From the NCBI RefSeq assembly GCF_018613195.1, contig NZ_JAGGQQ010000004.1, positions 459,375-523,374 of the forward strand: a stretch of DNA of 64,000 nucleotides, written 5' to 3'. The DNA comes from Bacillus sp. ISL-45 (GTDB lineage Bacteria; Bacillota; Bacilli; Bacillales; Cytobacillaceae). The position numbers were made by a program, and so were the translations under genes. Every line of letters starts with the position of its first letter. Positions within the stretch are counted from its first letter, which is position 1. Below, one piece after another: positions 25,198 through 32,873 of this stretch. A model generated the notes under the pieces. The model made no database searches. It was given only the letters and a program-made list of their open reading frames with translations, and was not told the origin of the DNA.

Positions 25198-25451
25198 AAT
25201 TGATTCCTTTCAGCCTGATTCGTTTACATACTTATGATATAGAATATCACCTGATTAATAAAGTACTTTCCCTACAGTTATTCCCGGAACTTACTTTCTT
25301 TAGAATTGTACTCTAATTTATTGCAAGTACTCCTAATTGGTTATTAGAAACCTAAAGAGGAGATGACCGTTAAAAAATCACGGCAAACATTATCCAAAAG
25401 GATAAAAGATTACCACTTATGATTTTACCCGCAATGTTCAAACTATCTATA

Positions 25452-25469
25452 CAGAGAAATTTTTCTCTG
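25452..25469. promoter_or_regulatory. Perfect 18-bp palindrome upstream of the SASP gene
   Basis: CAGAGAAATTTTTCTCTG is a perfect inverted repeat ending 25 bp before the SASP start codon. It could be a hairpin at the 5' end of the mRNA or a binding site. Confidence 0.45.
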
Positions 25470-25494
25470 CATACTATCAGAGGAGTTGATAACG

Positions 25495-25695
25495 ATGGCT
25501 CGTAATTCAAATAAATTGCTGGTTCCTGGCGTTGAACAGTTCATGGACCAGGTTAAATATGAGATTGCTCAGGAATTCGGAGTGAATCTTGGGTCCGATA
25601 CAGTTTCAAGAGCAAATGGCTCTGTCGGAGGAGAAATCACTAAACGCCTTGTTCAGCAAGCACAGTCACAGCTCTCTGGTCAAAACCAGCAATAA
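25495..25695 (+). CDS. Alpha/beta-type small acid-soluble spore protein
   Basis: 66-residue SASP that coats and protects forespore DNA. The conserved stretches are '[14 protein letters not shown]' (includes the E-F GPR protease site region) and '[16 protein letters not shown]'. The ATG at 25495 follows AGAGGAGTTG; an in-frame ATG nine bases earlier is too close to it. Expression under forespore SigG is expected for the family; I could not place a convincing SigG promoter. A terminator follows at 25755. Confidence 0.93.
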   Translation: MARNSNKLLVPGVEQFMDQVKYEIAQEFGVNLGSDTVSRANGSVGGEITKRLVQQAQSQLSGQNQQ

Positions 25696-25754
25696 ATGAC
25701 TGTAAGATACGTTTGGATATCCATTATCTACTCAAATAATTGAATATGAACATG

Positions 25755-25786
25755 GAAAAAAGTCCGGATTGGATTCCGGACTTTTA
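25755..25786. terminator. Terminator between SASP gene and rsgI
   Basis: AGTCCGGA / TCCGGACT stem flanked by A-run and T-run; serves both converging genes. Confidence 0.85.
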
Positions 25787-25793
25787 CTGTTAA

Positions 25794-26846
25794 CTATTTT
25801 TTGCTGCCAGGATTGTCTTTGCTTTTTCCTGCTTGTCCCCTGTTGTCACTCTTGGGGCCTTGCTGTGTGTTAAACCTTTTTTCATTTTTATGTTGTTGTC
25901 GGTCTTGACCATTACTATTGCCTTTATAAACCTGTTTGCTGCTGCCCTTGCCATTACTGTTCAACCCAGAATTTTTATTCCCTTTGCTTTTCTCAGTTGC
26001 AGGTGTTTCCTTATTGTTTGGTTTTTCTTTTGGAAACTCAGGATCTTTCTTCTTTTCCTGACCTGGTGGGTGCTTCTTTTCAGGTTGTGGAACAACTGTT
26101 GGAGCAGGATTGTTCTTTCCATGCTCTGGGGTGGCTTTCTTAACCTTTTCAACCGGCTTTGCTGCAGGCTTTGGTGCATCTTTTAGCTTTTCTTTGTATA
26201 CACCAGTTGTAACACCCTGTTTTTGGGCCTTTTCCCTGTCTTCACTTGTGGCTTCCATCACCTTGAAATTCAGGTCTTCATCTTGTGTTGATTTTTTTAT
26301 TTCGGATATCTTTTTTTCTAATTTTTGATCAACAGATTCATTTGCCTTTTGATTATGGACCGTTGCGATGACAACATCATTCTTTTCTTTAAAGAATCCC
26401 TCTTCCTCGATTTCCTCAAGGATCATTTCTGCAACAACCGCTGCATCCTTCTTTTTCCAGTCTTTTATTTCCCCAATGATTTCTTCCCCTTCAGGATTAT
26501 ACCCTTTCAAACGAAGGACCTTTAAATCATCATTGACTGCCAGTTCAATACTTGGATTCACATCGATGGACATATAGGCGTAAACCTGTCCGTTTTGATA
26601 CGCAGGAACAAGCGCAGTCATCGCAAGCATAAATACTGCTGCAAGCGCAATACTCCTTGTCTTAAAGCTATTTAAAAATGATAAATTAAATTTTTTCTGT
26701 TTAACGGTTTGCGTGTCTGGAAAAAAATGAATTTCTTCTCCTACCTGATAATCTTGTTGAAGCTTTCGGGCCCGTAAGAACTCGCCTTCGGGGGTCAACA
26801 ATGTTAGGTAAAGATCATTGATTTCAAGGATAACCCCTTTTCTCAT
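25794..26846 (-). CDS. rsgI: Anti-sigma factor RsgI
   Basis: 350-residue membrane regulator of SigI. An N-terminal RsgI domain (residues 1-50, 'VILEINDLYLTLLTPEGEF') is cytoplasmic; one membrane helix lies near 70-90. It is followed by a conserved extracellular domain ('YAYMSIDVNPSIELAVND'). The last 130 residues are low-complexity, rich in Lys, Pro, Asn and Gly. No carbohydrate-binding module as in clostridial RsgI is visible. The ATG overlaps the sigI stop by four bases. Confidence 0.93.
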   Translation of the reverse strand: MRKGVILEINDLYLTLLTPEGEFLRARKLQQDYQVGEEIHFFPDTQTVKQKKFNLSFLNSFKTRSIALAAVFMLAMTALVPAYQNGQVYAYMSIDVNPSIELAVNDDLKVLRLKGYNPEGEEIIGEIKDWKKKDAAVVAEMILEEIEEEGFFKEKNDVVIATVHNQKANESVDQKLEKKISEIKKSTQDEDLNFKVMEATSEDREKAQKQGVTTGVYKEKLKDAPKPAAKPVEKVKKATPEHGKNNPAPTVVPQPEKKHPPGQEKKKDPEFPKEKPNNKETPATEKSKGNKNSGLNSNGKGSSKQVYKGNSNGQDRQQHKNEKRFNTQQGPKSDNRGQAGKSKDNPGSKK

Positions 26847-27598
26847 GTCTCTAACACCCCTTTAATATAATCCTTTAAATATACATAATCCCCAATTAAA
26901 ATAAGTGCAATTGCTATAATATATTTTCTGTTTCTCTCTATGGTTTTTCTGCTGACGTTGACTATGTCCTCCAATTGCTTGATTGGCAGCCGTTTTTTAT
27001 CTAAAAGCAAATTCTTTAGTTCCTCGTTCTCAACCATTGATTTTGCAACAAGCATAGCATTCTTACGGGCATCTGCATGCTTAGGAGACTGCTCGAGCAA
27101 ATCCTGGAAAGACAAATCAAAGTCTTTTAATACTCCTTGGAATTGGATGATCTCTTCTCTTCTCAGTTCCTGTTCTGTCTTTTTCCTGAAATCATCGAGA
27201 GAAAGCTCATCTTCAATAGTCGACCTCTGTTGTTCTTCCTCAGTCGGATCATTCGATATATGGAAACTTAGGTTTTGATTCCGGCTCTGCTGGCGGATGT
27301 AATCAATTACCCTGCGCTTGATCATGACTTCTGCAAAGCTTAATAATGAATTGCCTTTTTCAGATGAATATTTCTGGATTGCCTCATTAAAAGCGATGAG
27401 GCCAATGCTAAATTCATCGTCCGACTCATGTATGTATCTCTTGCAGACAGACGAAACAGTCTTTGCGATAAATGGCTTGTAAGAATCAATCAATTCTTCT
27501 CTTAAAGCAGCATCCCCCTGGTGGATCTTTTCTACGGTTTCTTCCAGCGGCCTGCGCTTTTTCTTTGCCATGAACAATAAACTTAGCAATAGACTCAC
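26843..27598 (-). CDS. sigI: RNA polymerase sigma factor SigI
   Basis: 251-residue sigma-70 family factor linked to heat and cell-wall responses. Region 2 reads 'YKPFIAKTVSSVCKRYI...DEFSIGLIAFNEAIQKYS'; the C-terminal DNA-binding region has 'LPIKQLEDIVNVSRKTIERNRKYI'. I use the GTG at 27598: GGGGAG lies 7 nt upstream and the length then equals B. subtilis SigI. A longer frame begins inside a TATAAT-like -10 and is unlikely. Followed by rsgI with 4-bp overlap. Confidence 0.93.
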   Translation of the reverse strand: MSLLLSLLFMAKKKRRPLEETVEKIHQGDAALREELIDSYKPFIAKTVSSVCKRYIHESDDEFSIGLIAFNEAIQKYSSEKGNSLLSFAEVMIKRRVIDYIRQQSRNQNLSFHISNDPTEEEQQRSTIEDELSLDDFRKKTEQELRREEIIQFQGVLKDFDLSFQDLLEQSPKHADARKNAMLVAKSMVENEELKNLLLDKKRLPIKQLEDIVNVSRKTIERNRKYIIAIALILIGDYVYLKDYIKGVLET

Positions 27599-27656
27599 CT
27601 CTTTTCTCCCCACATTATATCACAGTCTGTCAATTACGCTTTTGTGGTTAGGCAGT

Positions 27657-27686
27657 GAAAAGATAGCCGCTCATGGCTACCTTTTC
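27657..27686 (-). terminator. Terminator of the DUF5667 gene
   Basis: Minus-strand GGTAGCC / GGCTATC stem (one G-U) followed by TTTTC; lies between the DUF5667 gene and the sigI promoter. Confidence 0.65.
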
Positions 27687-27706
27687 GAGTCTATTGTTCA
27701 TTTGCA

Positions 27707-28840
27707 TTAGTTTTGATCATTGCCTTTTCCGTTGCCATTGCCCTTATTTCCCTGGTGATTAGACTTCTTTTCTACTTTCTTGTCCTGCTTTGCCTGTTGT
27801 TTTTCTTCTTTCTTTTGCTGTTTAGCTTCCTTGCGCTCTTGTTTTTCAGCAGCTTTTTCTGCTTTACGCTCTTGTTTAGCTTTTTCTTTTTCAGCTTTTG
27901 GCGATACTACTGGTACTACAGTTGTGTCGTCATTTACAGGCATTGTCTCATCAGCAGGTGTTTCATCAGCAGGCAAAAGATCTGGCTCTGCTATTGGTTC
28001 TAATTCTACTGGCTCAGCTGTTTGGGTATCTTCTTCTTCCTCAACAGGCTTCTCTGCATATTTATCTTCTAATTTAGCTAATTTCTTTGCCATCTTAGCG
28101 TATGTCTTGTCAATGTTCTTTTGAAGCTGTGCTCTTGCATTGTCATTGCCAACATGTTCCATAGCGGCTTTCAATGCTACGATATTCTGTCTGAGCATTC
28201 CTTCAATCTCTTCGAAAGGGTCTTCGCTTACAACTTCTTCTATCTCTGAACCTTCTTCTGCATCTTCGTCACTTGGCTCTTCAGCGATTACTTCATCTGC
28301 AGGCTCTTCGCCATCTTCAGTTAATTCTTCAGATTCTGTTTCTTCATCAGAGCTAACTCCATCTTCCGTGCCGGTTTCTTCTGAGTCAGCAACTTCCTTT
28401 GATCCTTCCTCATCTACAATTTCCTGTGAAGATTCCATGTATTCTACAGCAGCTTCGATCACTTTAAGGGCTTCTTCTTCTTTTCCCTCAGCGAATAACG
28501 CACTTGCTTCTTGAAGACGTTCTGCTGCGTATGTAGCAAGCAATTCTGCTTCTTTAGCATTATCAATTGTAAAAGCGAGCCTTATTTTCTCCAATGCAAC
28601 TTTTGCAAAATAGAAGAAGTCCCCAGGAATCAAAGATGGATTCGTCTCTTCAAGCTCATCGACCTGTGTTTTTGATTCTTCAATCTCTTCCGGGCTGACA
28701 TTTTGCAGTTCAACAGTCTCAACCTCAGAATTGTTCTCTTCCGCCATTGCAATTGGCGAAAATGTAAATGTTCCAGCAAGCACCAGAGCCAATGTACTCT
28801 TAGCGATTTTTTTCATCTCTTGGTTTGAAAGTTTCTTCAT
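27707..28840 (-). CDS. Secreted acidic DUF5667 protein
   Basis: 377-residue exported protein. A signal peptide ends near 'SPIAMA-EE' (about residue 32). The DUF5667 domain covers about residues 60-145 ('NPSLIPGDFFYFAKVALEKIRLAFT', 'ELLATYAAERLQEASALFAEGKEEEA'). A long Asp/Glu/Ser-rich linker follows, then a helical segment and a Lys/Gln-rich tail ending in Gly-Asn repeats. It probably sits in or on the wall, role unknown. It is directly upstream of sigI-rsgI on the same strand, with a candidate SigI-type promoter. Confidence 0.8.
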   Translation of the reverse strand: MKKLSNQEMKKIAKSTLALVLAGTFTFSPIAMAEENNSEVETVELQNVSPEEIEESKTQVDELEETNPSLIPGDFFYFAKVALEKIRLAFTIDNAKEAELLATYAAERLQEASALFAEGKEEEALKVIEAAVEYMESSQEIVDEEGSKEVADSEETGTEDGVSSDEETESEELTEDGEEPADEVIAEEPSDEDAEEGSEIEEVVSEDPFEEIEGMLRQNIVALKAAMEHVGNDNARAQLQKNIDKTYAKMAKKLAKLEDKYAEKPVEEEEDTQTAEPVELEPIAEPDLLPADETPADETMPVNDDTTVVPVVSPKAEKEKAKQERKAEKAAEKQERKEAKQQKKEEKQQAKQDKKVEKKSNHQGNKGNGNGKGNDQN

Positions 28841-28898
28841 TCGTCATCCACCTCATAAGTTTTTGGAGCGGCCGCATTAATCACTACAAAGTTACGTT

Positions 28899-28922
28899 TA
28901 CGCTTACTATGGTATGGGGGTT
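28899..28922 (-). promoter_or_regulatory. Candidate SigI-type promoter of the DUF5667 gene
   Basis: Minus-strand AACCCCC (28922-28916), 13-bp spacer, CGTA (28902-28899). SigI promoters reported for Bacillus and Clostridium have a C-rich -35 and CGAA/CGTA-like -10. The gene start lies about 60 bp downstream. By-eye match only. Confidence 0.35.
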
Positions 28923-28930
28923 TTTTAGAA

Positions 28931-28967
28931 AAAAATAAAAAAGCTTCAGCCAAAACTTGACTGAAGG
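28931..28967 (-). terminator. Terminator on the minus strand upstream of the DUF5667 promoter
   Basis: Minus-strand CTTCAGTCAA / TTGGCTGAAG (one mismatch) followed by a long T-rich run; ends transcripts from the 29189 gene. Confidence 0.7.
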
Positions 28968-29040
28968 ATTAAAATATTATGGTTATATGAGGATTTGCTA
29001 AGAATTTTAGGTTTGAAAAATATAACTGAGGCAAATATAG

Positions 29041-29208
29041 ATGGCTCAACAGCCTATCGCATTCAATCTCAATGACCTGTTAATGGAAATGGGGGATGAT
29101 AGGCAATCTGATGGACCGTTTACAACAAAGAAAGATGATCACCGCAGGCAAGTAGTGGTTTTTGTATGTAATCAGGAAACCATCAATTCTAGTTGTAATA
29201 AAGCTTAA
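29041..29208 (+). CDS. Possible 55-aa protein
   Basis: Plus-strand frame MAQQPIAFNLNDLLMEMGDD... of 55 residues with ACTGAGG about 9 nt before the ATG. It overlaps the 3' end of the convergent 161-aa gene by 20 bp. Composition is plausible for a soluble protein; I recognise no family. The A/T-rich spacing and lack of a terminator keep confidence low. Confidence 0.35.
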   Translation: MAQQPIAFNLNDLLMEMGDDRQSDGPFTTKKDDHRRQVVVFVCNQETINSSCNKA

Positions 29209-29674
29209 GTAATAAACTCCTGATCAGAAACCCGGTGAGCACTCCGGGGATCACAAATAGCATTGGAAGGAAAACAGGTCCTGGAAACAAACCAAATAGT
29301 TTAACCTTTGGTGAGATCATCAAACCTACAGTTACGAAATAGGCAGAAAATACAAATGGCAAAAAGGTTATTTTTTCGTCTTCCGGCATAACGCTCCTAT
29401 ACGCATCCCACATGGCGAACATATATAAACATGGGTAAAACATCAGCCACTGATAGTCGATGACATACATGGCCTTTTCTGTCTCCCCAAGGAAGCTGTA
29501 CATTATTCCTTTATTAAAATTACTATTCACGTTAACAAGGAACTCAAGTATGACAAAGAAGATCCCCTTAATGAGGTTTCCATTCAGCAGCTGGGCAAAC
29601 CCTGGAAGTGCGATGCTCCACATTACCGCTTCTAGTTTGGTTAATTTCTTTTTTATCGCCACGTTATGTTTCAT
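29189..29674 (-). CDS. TM2-like small membrane protein
   Basis: 161-residue protein with four to five hydrophobic helices. The start 'MWSIALPGFAQLLNGNLIKGIFFVILE' fits the TM2-type pattern (Gly-hydrophobic-Gln, Asn-Gly, Lys-Gly). No function is known for such proteins. The ATG follows an AAAGGATG sequence. It has a terminator about 225 bp downstream and no obvious operon partner. Confidence 0.65.
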   Translation of the reverse strand: MKHNVAIKKKLTKLEAVMWSIALPGFAQLLNGNLIKGIFFVILEFLVNVNSNFNKGIMYSFLGETEKAMYVIDYQWLMFYPCLYMFAMWDAYRSVMPEDEKITFLPFVFSAYFVTVGLMISPKVKLFGLFPGPVFLPMLFVIPGVLTGFLIRSLLLKLYYN

Positions 29675-29919
29675 CCTTTAGTCATATTATTGGTGCTATT
29701 ATGAATGCTGATGTTTCCAAGGTGTAAAAGGACAACTTAGAAATCCGCGCTTCCATCATCTTGCGCATCTTGCTACTTGTTTTATATTGTCCAAATTGCT
29801 CTTCTAATTATCATTTTCCCAGTTATTTGTTAAATTTATTTCGCAATCCAATACCAACACAGAAACTAAACTTTTGGAGAAGTTAACCTGACTTCTCCTA
29901 TGTTAAACTTCAAAAACAT

Positions 29920-29950
29920 AAAAAAAGCCGCCCCTAAAATCGGGACGGCT
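29920..29950 (-). terminator. Terminator of the aldehyde dehydrogenase operon
   Basis: Minus-strand AGCCGTCCC / GGGGCGGCT stem (one G-U pair) followed by seven T. Confidence 0.85.
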
Positions 29951-29955
29951 GAAAA

Positions 29956-31509
29956 TTATTTGTTGCGTTTTAAAAGGGCAATATAGTTTTTAGCAAAATT
30001 AAGCCAATCTCTTTTGTCGGCAAAATAGCTTTTGAATAAATTCAGGAACAAAGGATATTTGCCTTTATAGGGGTACCATTGAATTTCCGAGTTCATGAAA
30101 CCCATGTCTTCCATGATTGCTTTTTCATGACAAAAGATTCTCAATCCGGCCTCCGAATGGTATCTGCCAATGCCGCTTTCCTTGGTTCCTCCAAAAGGAA
30201 GGCCATGGTTTGCCACAGTAATGATTACATCATTGATGACGACAGCTCCAGACACCAGTCTGGATGCGACACGGCGAGCCTTGGCTTTATCACTGGTCCA
30301 GACACTGGCATTCAGGCCAAACACGGTTCCATTGGCATAGTCAATCGCTTCTTCTTCCGTATCAAAAGGGACAACCGGAAGCAACGGACCGAAAGATTCT
30401 TCCTGGATGACCTTCATATCTTGCTTCACTTCAGTAATGACTGTCAGCGGGAGGAACATGCCTCCCTCCCAATCAGAAGGCTTCAGCCCAGTCTCCAATT
30501 TCGCCCCCCTTTCAACCGCTTCGTCCAGTTGAGCCTTCACCACTTCTTTCTGGCCTGGAAAAGTCATAGACCCGACATCAGAATCTAGATCTGTCCCCTG
30601 CTGAAGTGAATTAACTTCTTTTTTCAACTTTTCGAGAAACTTGCCATATATAGACTTTTGCGCATATAATCGCTCAGCACTCATGCAAACCTGGCCGCTG
30701 TTTGTAAAAGCACCCCAGGCAGCTGCTTTCACGGCCCTGTCTAGGTTAGCATCTTCAAATACGATCATCGGGTCCTTGCCGCCAAGCTCAAGAGTTGTTG
30801 GGATTAAATCCTTCGCAGCCTGCTGCTGGATGATTTTTCCTGTACGAACAGAGCCTGTAAAAAAGATATAGTCTGGTTTGCCCGCAGTAAAAGCAGCACC
30901 TACCTCTTTGCCGCCATGAGCAACCTGAACTGCTCCTTCAAGAAAGCCTGAACGACGAAACAAGTCCTCTATGCATTTTCCAACAAGCGGAGTAACTTCT
31001 GAAGGTTTTAAAATGACAGAATTGCCTCCAGCCAGGGCGCTGATCATCGGAACCATCGCCAGCTGCAATGGGTAATTCCAGGGAGATATTACCAGCACCA
31101 CACCACGGGGCATATATTCTATAAATGACTTTTTGCCAATTAGCAATAAAGGTGTTTTCACTCTCTTCCTGCTGAGAACTTTTTCAGCATGCCTGATAAT
31201 ATGGTCGATTGCGTCAAGTGTCGGCATAATATCGGCCACAATTGACTCGGTCAACACCTTGCCTGTATCATCAGAAATGATTTTGGCAATCTGGTCCATT
31301 TCATCAACCATCAGCTGCTTCAGGTTCCTTAAATATTGGGTCCGTTCAGAAATCGTAAGGCCGCTCCAATTTCCAAAGCCCTCCTTCGCCTTCTGGTAAA
31401 AAAACGGAACTTCATGGACAGGCGTCTCTTCAATTTCGGCAATAATCTTTCCTGTCGCTGGTGCCACAACAGACATCTTTCGTACTTCTTCAACTGAATG
31501 CACGTTCAT
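29956..31509 (-). CDS. Aldehyde dehydrogenase family protein
   Basis: 517-residue NAD(P)-dependent aldehyde dehydrogenase. Catalytic residues are intact: Asn in 'SPWNYPLQLAM', Glu in 'TLELGGKDPM', Cys in 'NSGQVCMSAERLY'. The NAD loop 'FFTGSVRTGK' is present. It has about 40 extra C-terminal residues with a hydrophobic-aromatic stretch, like membrane-associated fatty aldehyde dehydrogenases. It follows the SDR gene by 25 bp, so the pair is one operon; long-chain aldehydes are a reasonable guess at substrate. Confidence 0.88.
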   Translation of the reverse strand: MNVHSVEEVRKMSVVAPATGKIIAEIEETPVHEVPFFYQKAKEGFGNWSGLTISERTQYLRNLKQLMVDEMDQIAKIISDDTGKVLTESIVADIMPTLDAIDHIIRHAEKVLSRKRVKTPLLLIGKKSFIEYMPRGVVLVISPWNYPLQLAMVPMISALAGGNSVILKPSEVTPLVGKCIEDLFRRSGFLEGAVQVAHGGKEVGAAFTAGKPDYIFFTGSVRTGKIIQQQAAKDLIPTTLELGGKDPMIVFEDANLDRAVKAAAWGAFTNSGQVCMSAERLYAQKSIYGKFLEKLKKEVNSLQQGTDLDSDVGSMTFPGQKEVVKAQLDEAVERGAKLETGLKPSDWEGGMFLPLTVITEVKQDMKVIQEESFGPLLPVVPFDTEEEAIDYANGTVFGLNASVWTSDKAKARRVASRLVSGAVVINDVIITVANHGLPFGGTKESGIGRYHSEAGLRIFCHEKAIMEDMGFMNSEIQWYPYKGKYPLFLNLFKSYFADKRDWLNFAKNYIALLKRNK

Positions 31510-31534
31510 TCACCTGCCAAAAAAAATAGAGTTT

Positions 31535-32632
31535 TTACACTATGTTGATTTGATATTGAGGGTTATGTTTGTTTTCTCGATAAAAGTTCGCCATTGCGGC
31601 AATCCCTTCCTTGAAGTCCGGGCATTTGATTCCGGAATCCTTCAGGTCGTCCTGTGCCTGGGTTGAGTCGAAATTGCCCCTCCATGTAAAATAGTCAAGC
31701 GCTTCTTTTTCGACTCCCAGATACCTCCTGAGCACCCGGAAGTTGAGACCTCCCTTTGCCAGTGCCAATGGTACAGAACCTTTTGGCTGCTTCTTCAATA
31801 ATTCGAACATCATCATTTCATAAAGCTCAGAGACCTTATATGGTTTAGGGTCTGTAAGATGATAGGTTTTCCCTGCTCCTTTATCGGAAAATGTCAAATA
31901 GGTTGTCGCCTCAATAATATAATCCACGGGTACAAGATTGACAACAGTATCGCCTCTGCCGAGCTTTGGCAAGAATGGCATGAAGCTAAGGCGATCGATA
32001 AAATTCATGATAAAATACGGCCCATCAAACTTGATGGTCTCACCTGTTGTTGAATGGCCCTTAACAATCCCTGGCCGGATGATCGTGACCGGAATTTCAG
32101 ATTTCAATGCATCTACAAGCACTTCTGCTTCATATTTTGTCTCTTCATAATAGTTTTTGAAACCAGGTGGCCTAATTAATTCATCCTCGTAGAGTATACC
32201 TTCCCGTTTGCTAGCAACAAAAGCGGTGCTGAAGTACGTATATCGCTTGATATTTTTCAATGTCTTCGCCCAATCATTTACGTTCCTTGTTCCATCTACA
32301 TTCACACGATAGGCAATTTCCTTCGGGACCGCGAGATCGTAAATTGCTGCCAGGTGGAACACATGTGTTCCTTCTAACTCGAGTTGAGCTTGTTTGTCTG
32401 GGTCAATAGCCAGGCCAGAAGCCGTGATGTCCCCTTCGATAATCTCAAACTGACTTTCAGACAGGCTAAAATCCCGAATGATTGCCGTTCTCTCAATCAA
32501 TGCCTTATCAACCATATTTGGCAGTACTAAAACATAAAATTTTCCTTTGCCATCATTTTGACGCAAAATTTCTCGAATCAATTGATTACTGATGAATCCA
32601 GGAAATCCTGTAAAAAAGTAACCGTACTTCAT
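31535..32632 (-). CDS. Extended SDR, fatty-acyl/thioester-reductase-like
   Basis: 365-residue protein of the NAD-binding 'male sterility'/thioester-reductase type extended SDR family. The Rossmann motif is 'FFTGFPGFISNQLI' (TGxxGF), followed by 'HLAAIYDL', and the active site 'YYEETKYEAE' with the YxxxK pattern. Such enzymes reduce acyl thioesters or oxidise lipid alcohols. ATG 32632 has GAGGAGG upstream and replaces a longer frame starting 15 bp earlier. It is the first gene of an operon with the aldehyde dehydrogenase. Confidence 0.85.
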   Translation of the reverse strand: MKYGYFFTGFPGFISNQLIREILRQNDGKGKFYVLVLPNMVDKALIERTAIIRDFSLSESQFEIIEGDITASGLAIDPDKQAQLELEGTHVFHLAAIYDLAVPKEIAYRVNVDGTRNVNDWAKTLKNIKRYTYFSTAFVASKREGILYEDELIRPPGFKNYYEETKYEAEVLVDALKSEIPVTIIRPGIVKGHSTTGETIKFDGPYFIMNFIDRLSFMPFLPKLGRGDTVVNLVPVDYIIEATTYLTFSDKGAGKTYHLTDPKPYKVSELYEMMMFELLKKQPKGSVPLALAKGGLNFRVLRRYLGVEKEALDYFTWRGNFDSTQAQDDLKDSGIKCPDFKEGIAAMANFYRENKHNPQYQINIV

Positions 32633-32835
32633 GAGTATCCTCCTCAACGTTCATTAGCTATATTTTAACGATAAGCACTGGCATCCGCAATGACTTTGCT
32701 GACTATTCTGAAAAATACGACGGTTAACGGGGTCAGCCTATCTAGGAAGCTCCCCAGTTTATCGTAGAGTTCTCTCCCTCATGTGAAATAGATATGGTGA
32801 TCCACAACCAAATTATTTTTAGTTTTTTGTACAAT

Positions 32836-32872
32836 AAAAAGATGCCTGACTAATAGCTGCCAGGCATCTTTG
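32836..32872 (-). terminator. Terminator of swrC
   Basis: Minus-strand AAAGATGCCTGGC / GTCAGGCATCTTT stem with TTTTA. Confidence 0.85.
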
Positions 32873-32873
32873 A

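Noticed and set aside
25198-25480. c-di-AMP riboswitch ahead of the Ktr-type gene
   Set aside because: None of the ydaO-type conserved blocks is present.
27713-28514. Several plus-strand frames rich in Phe/Leu/Ser
   Set aside because: Antisense to the Lys/Glu/Asp-rich DUF5667 gene, which explains their odd composition.
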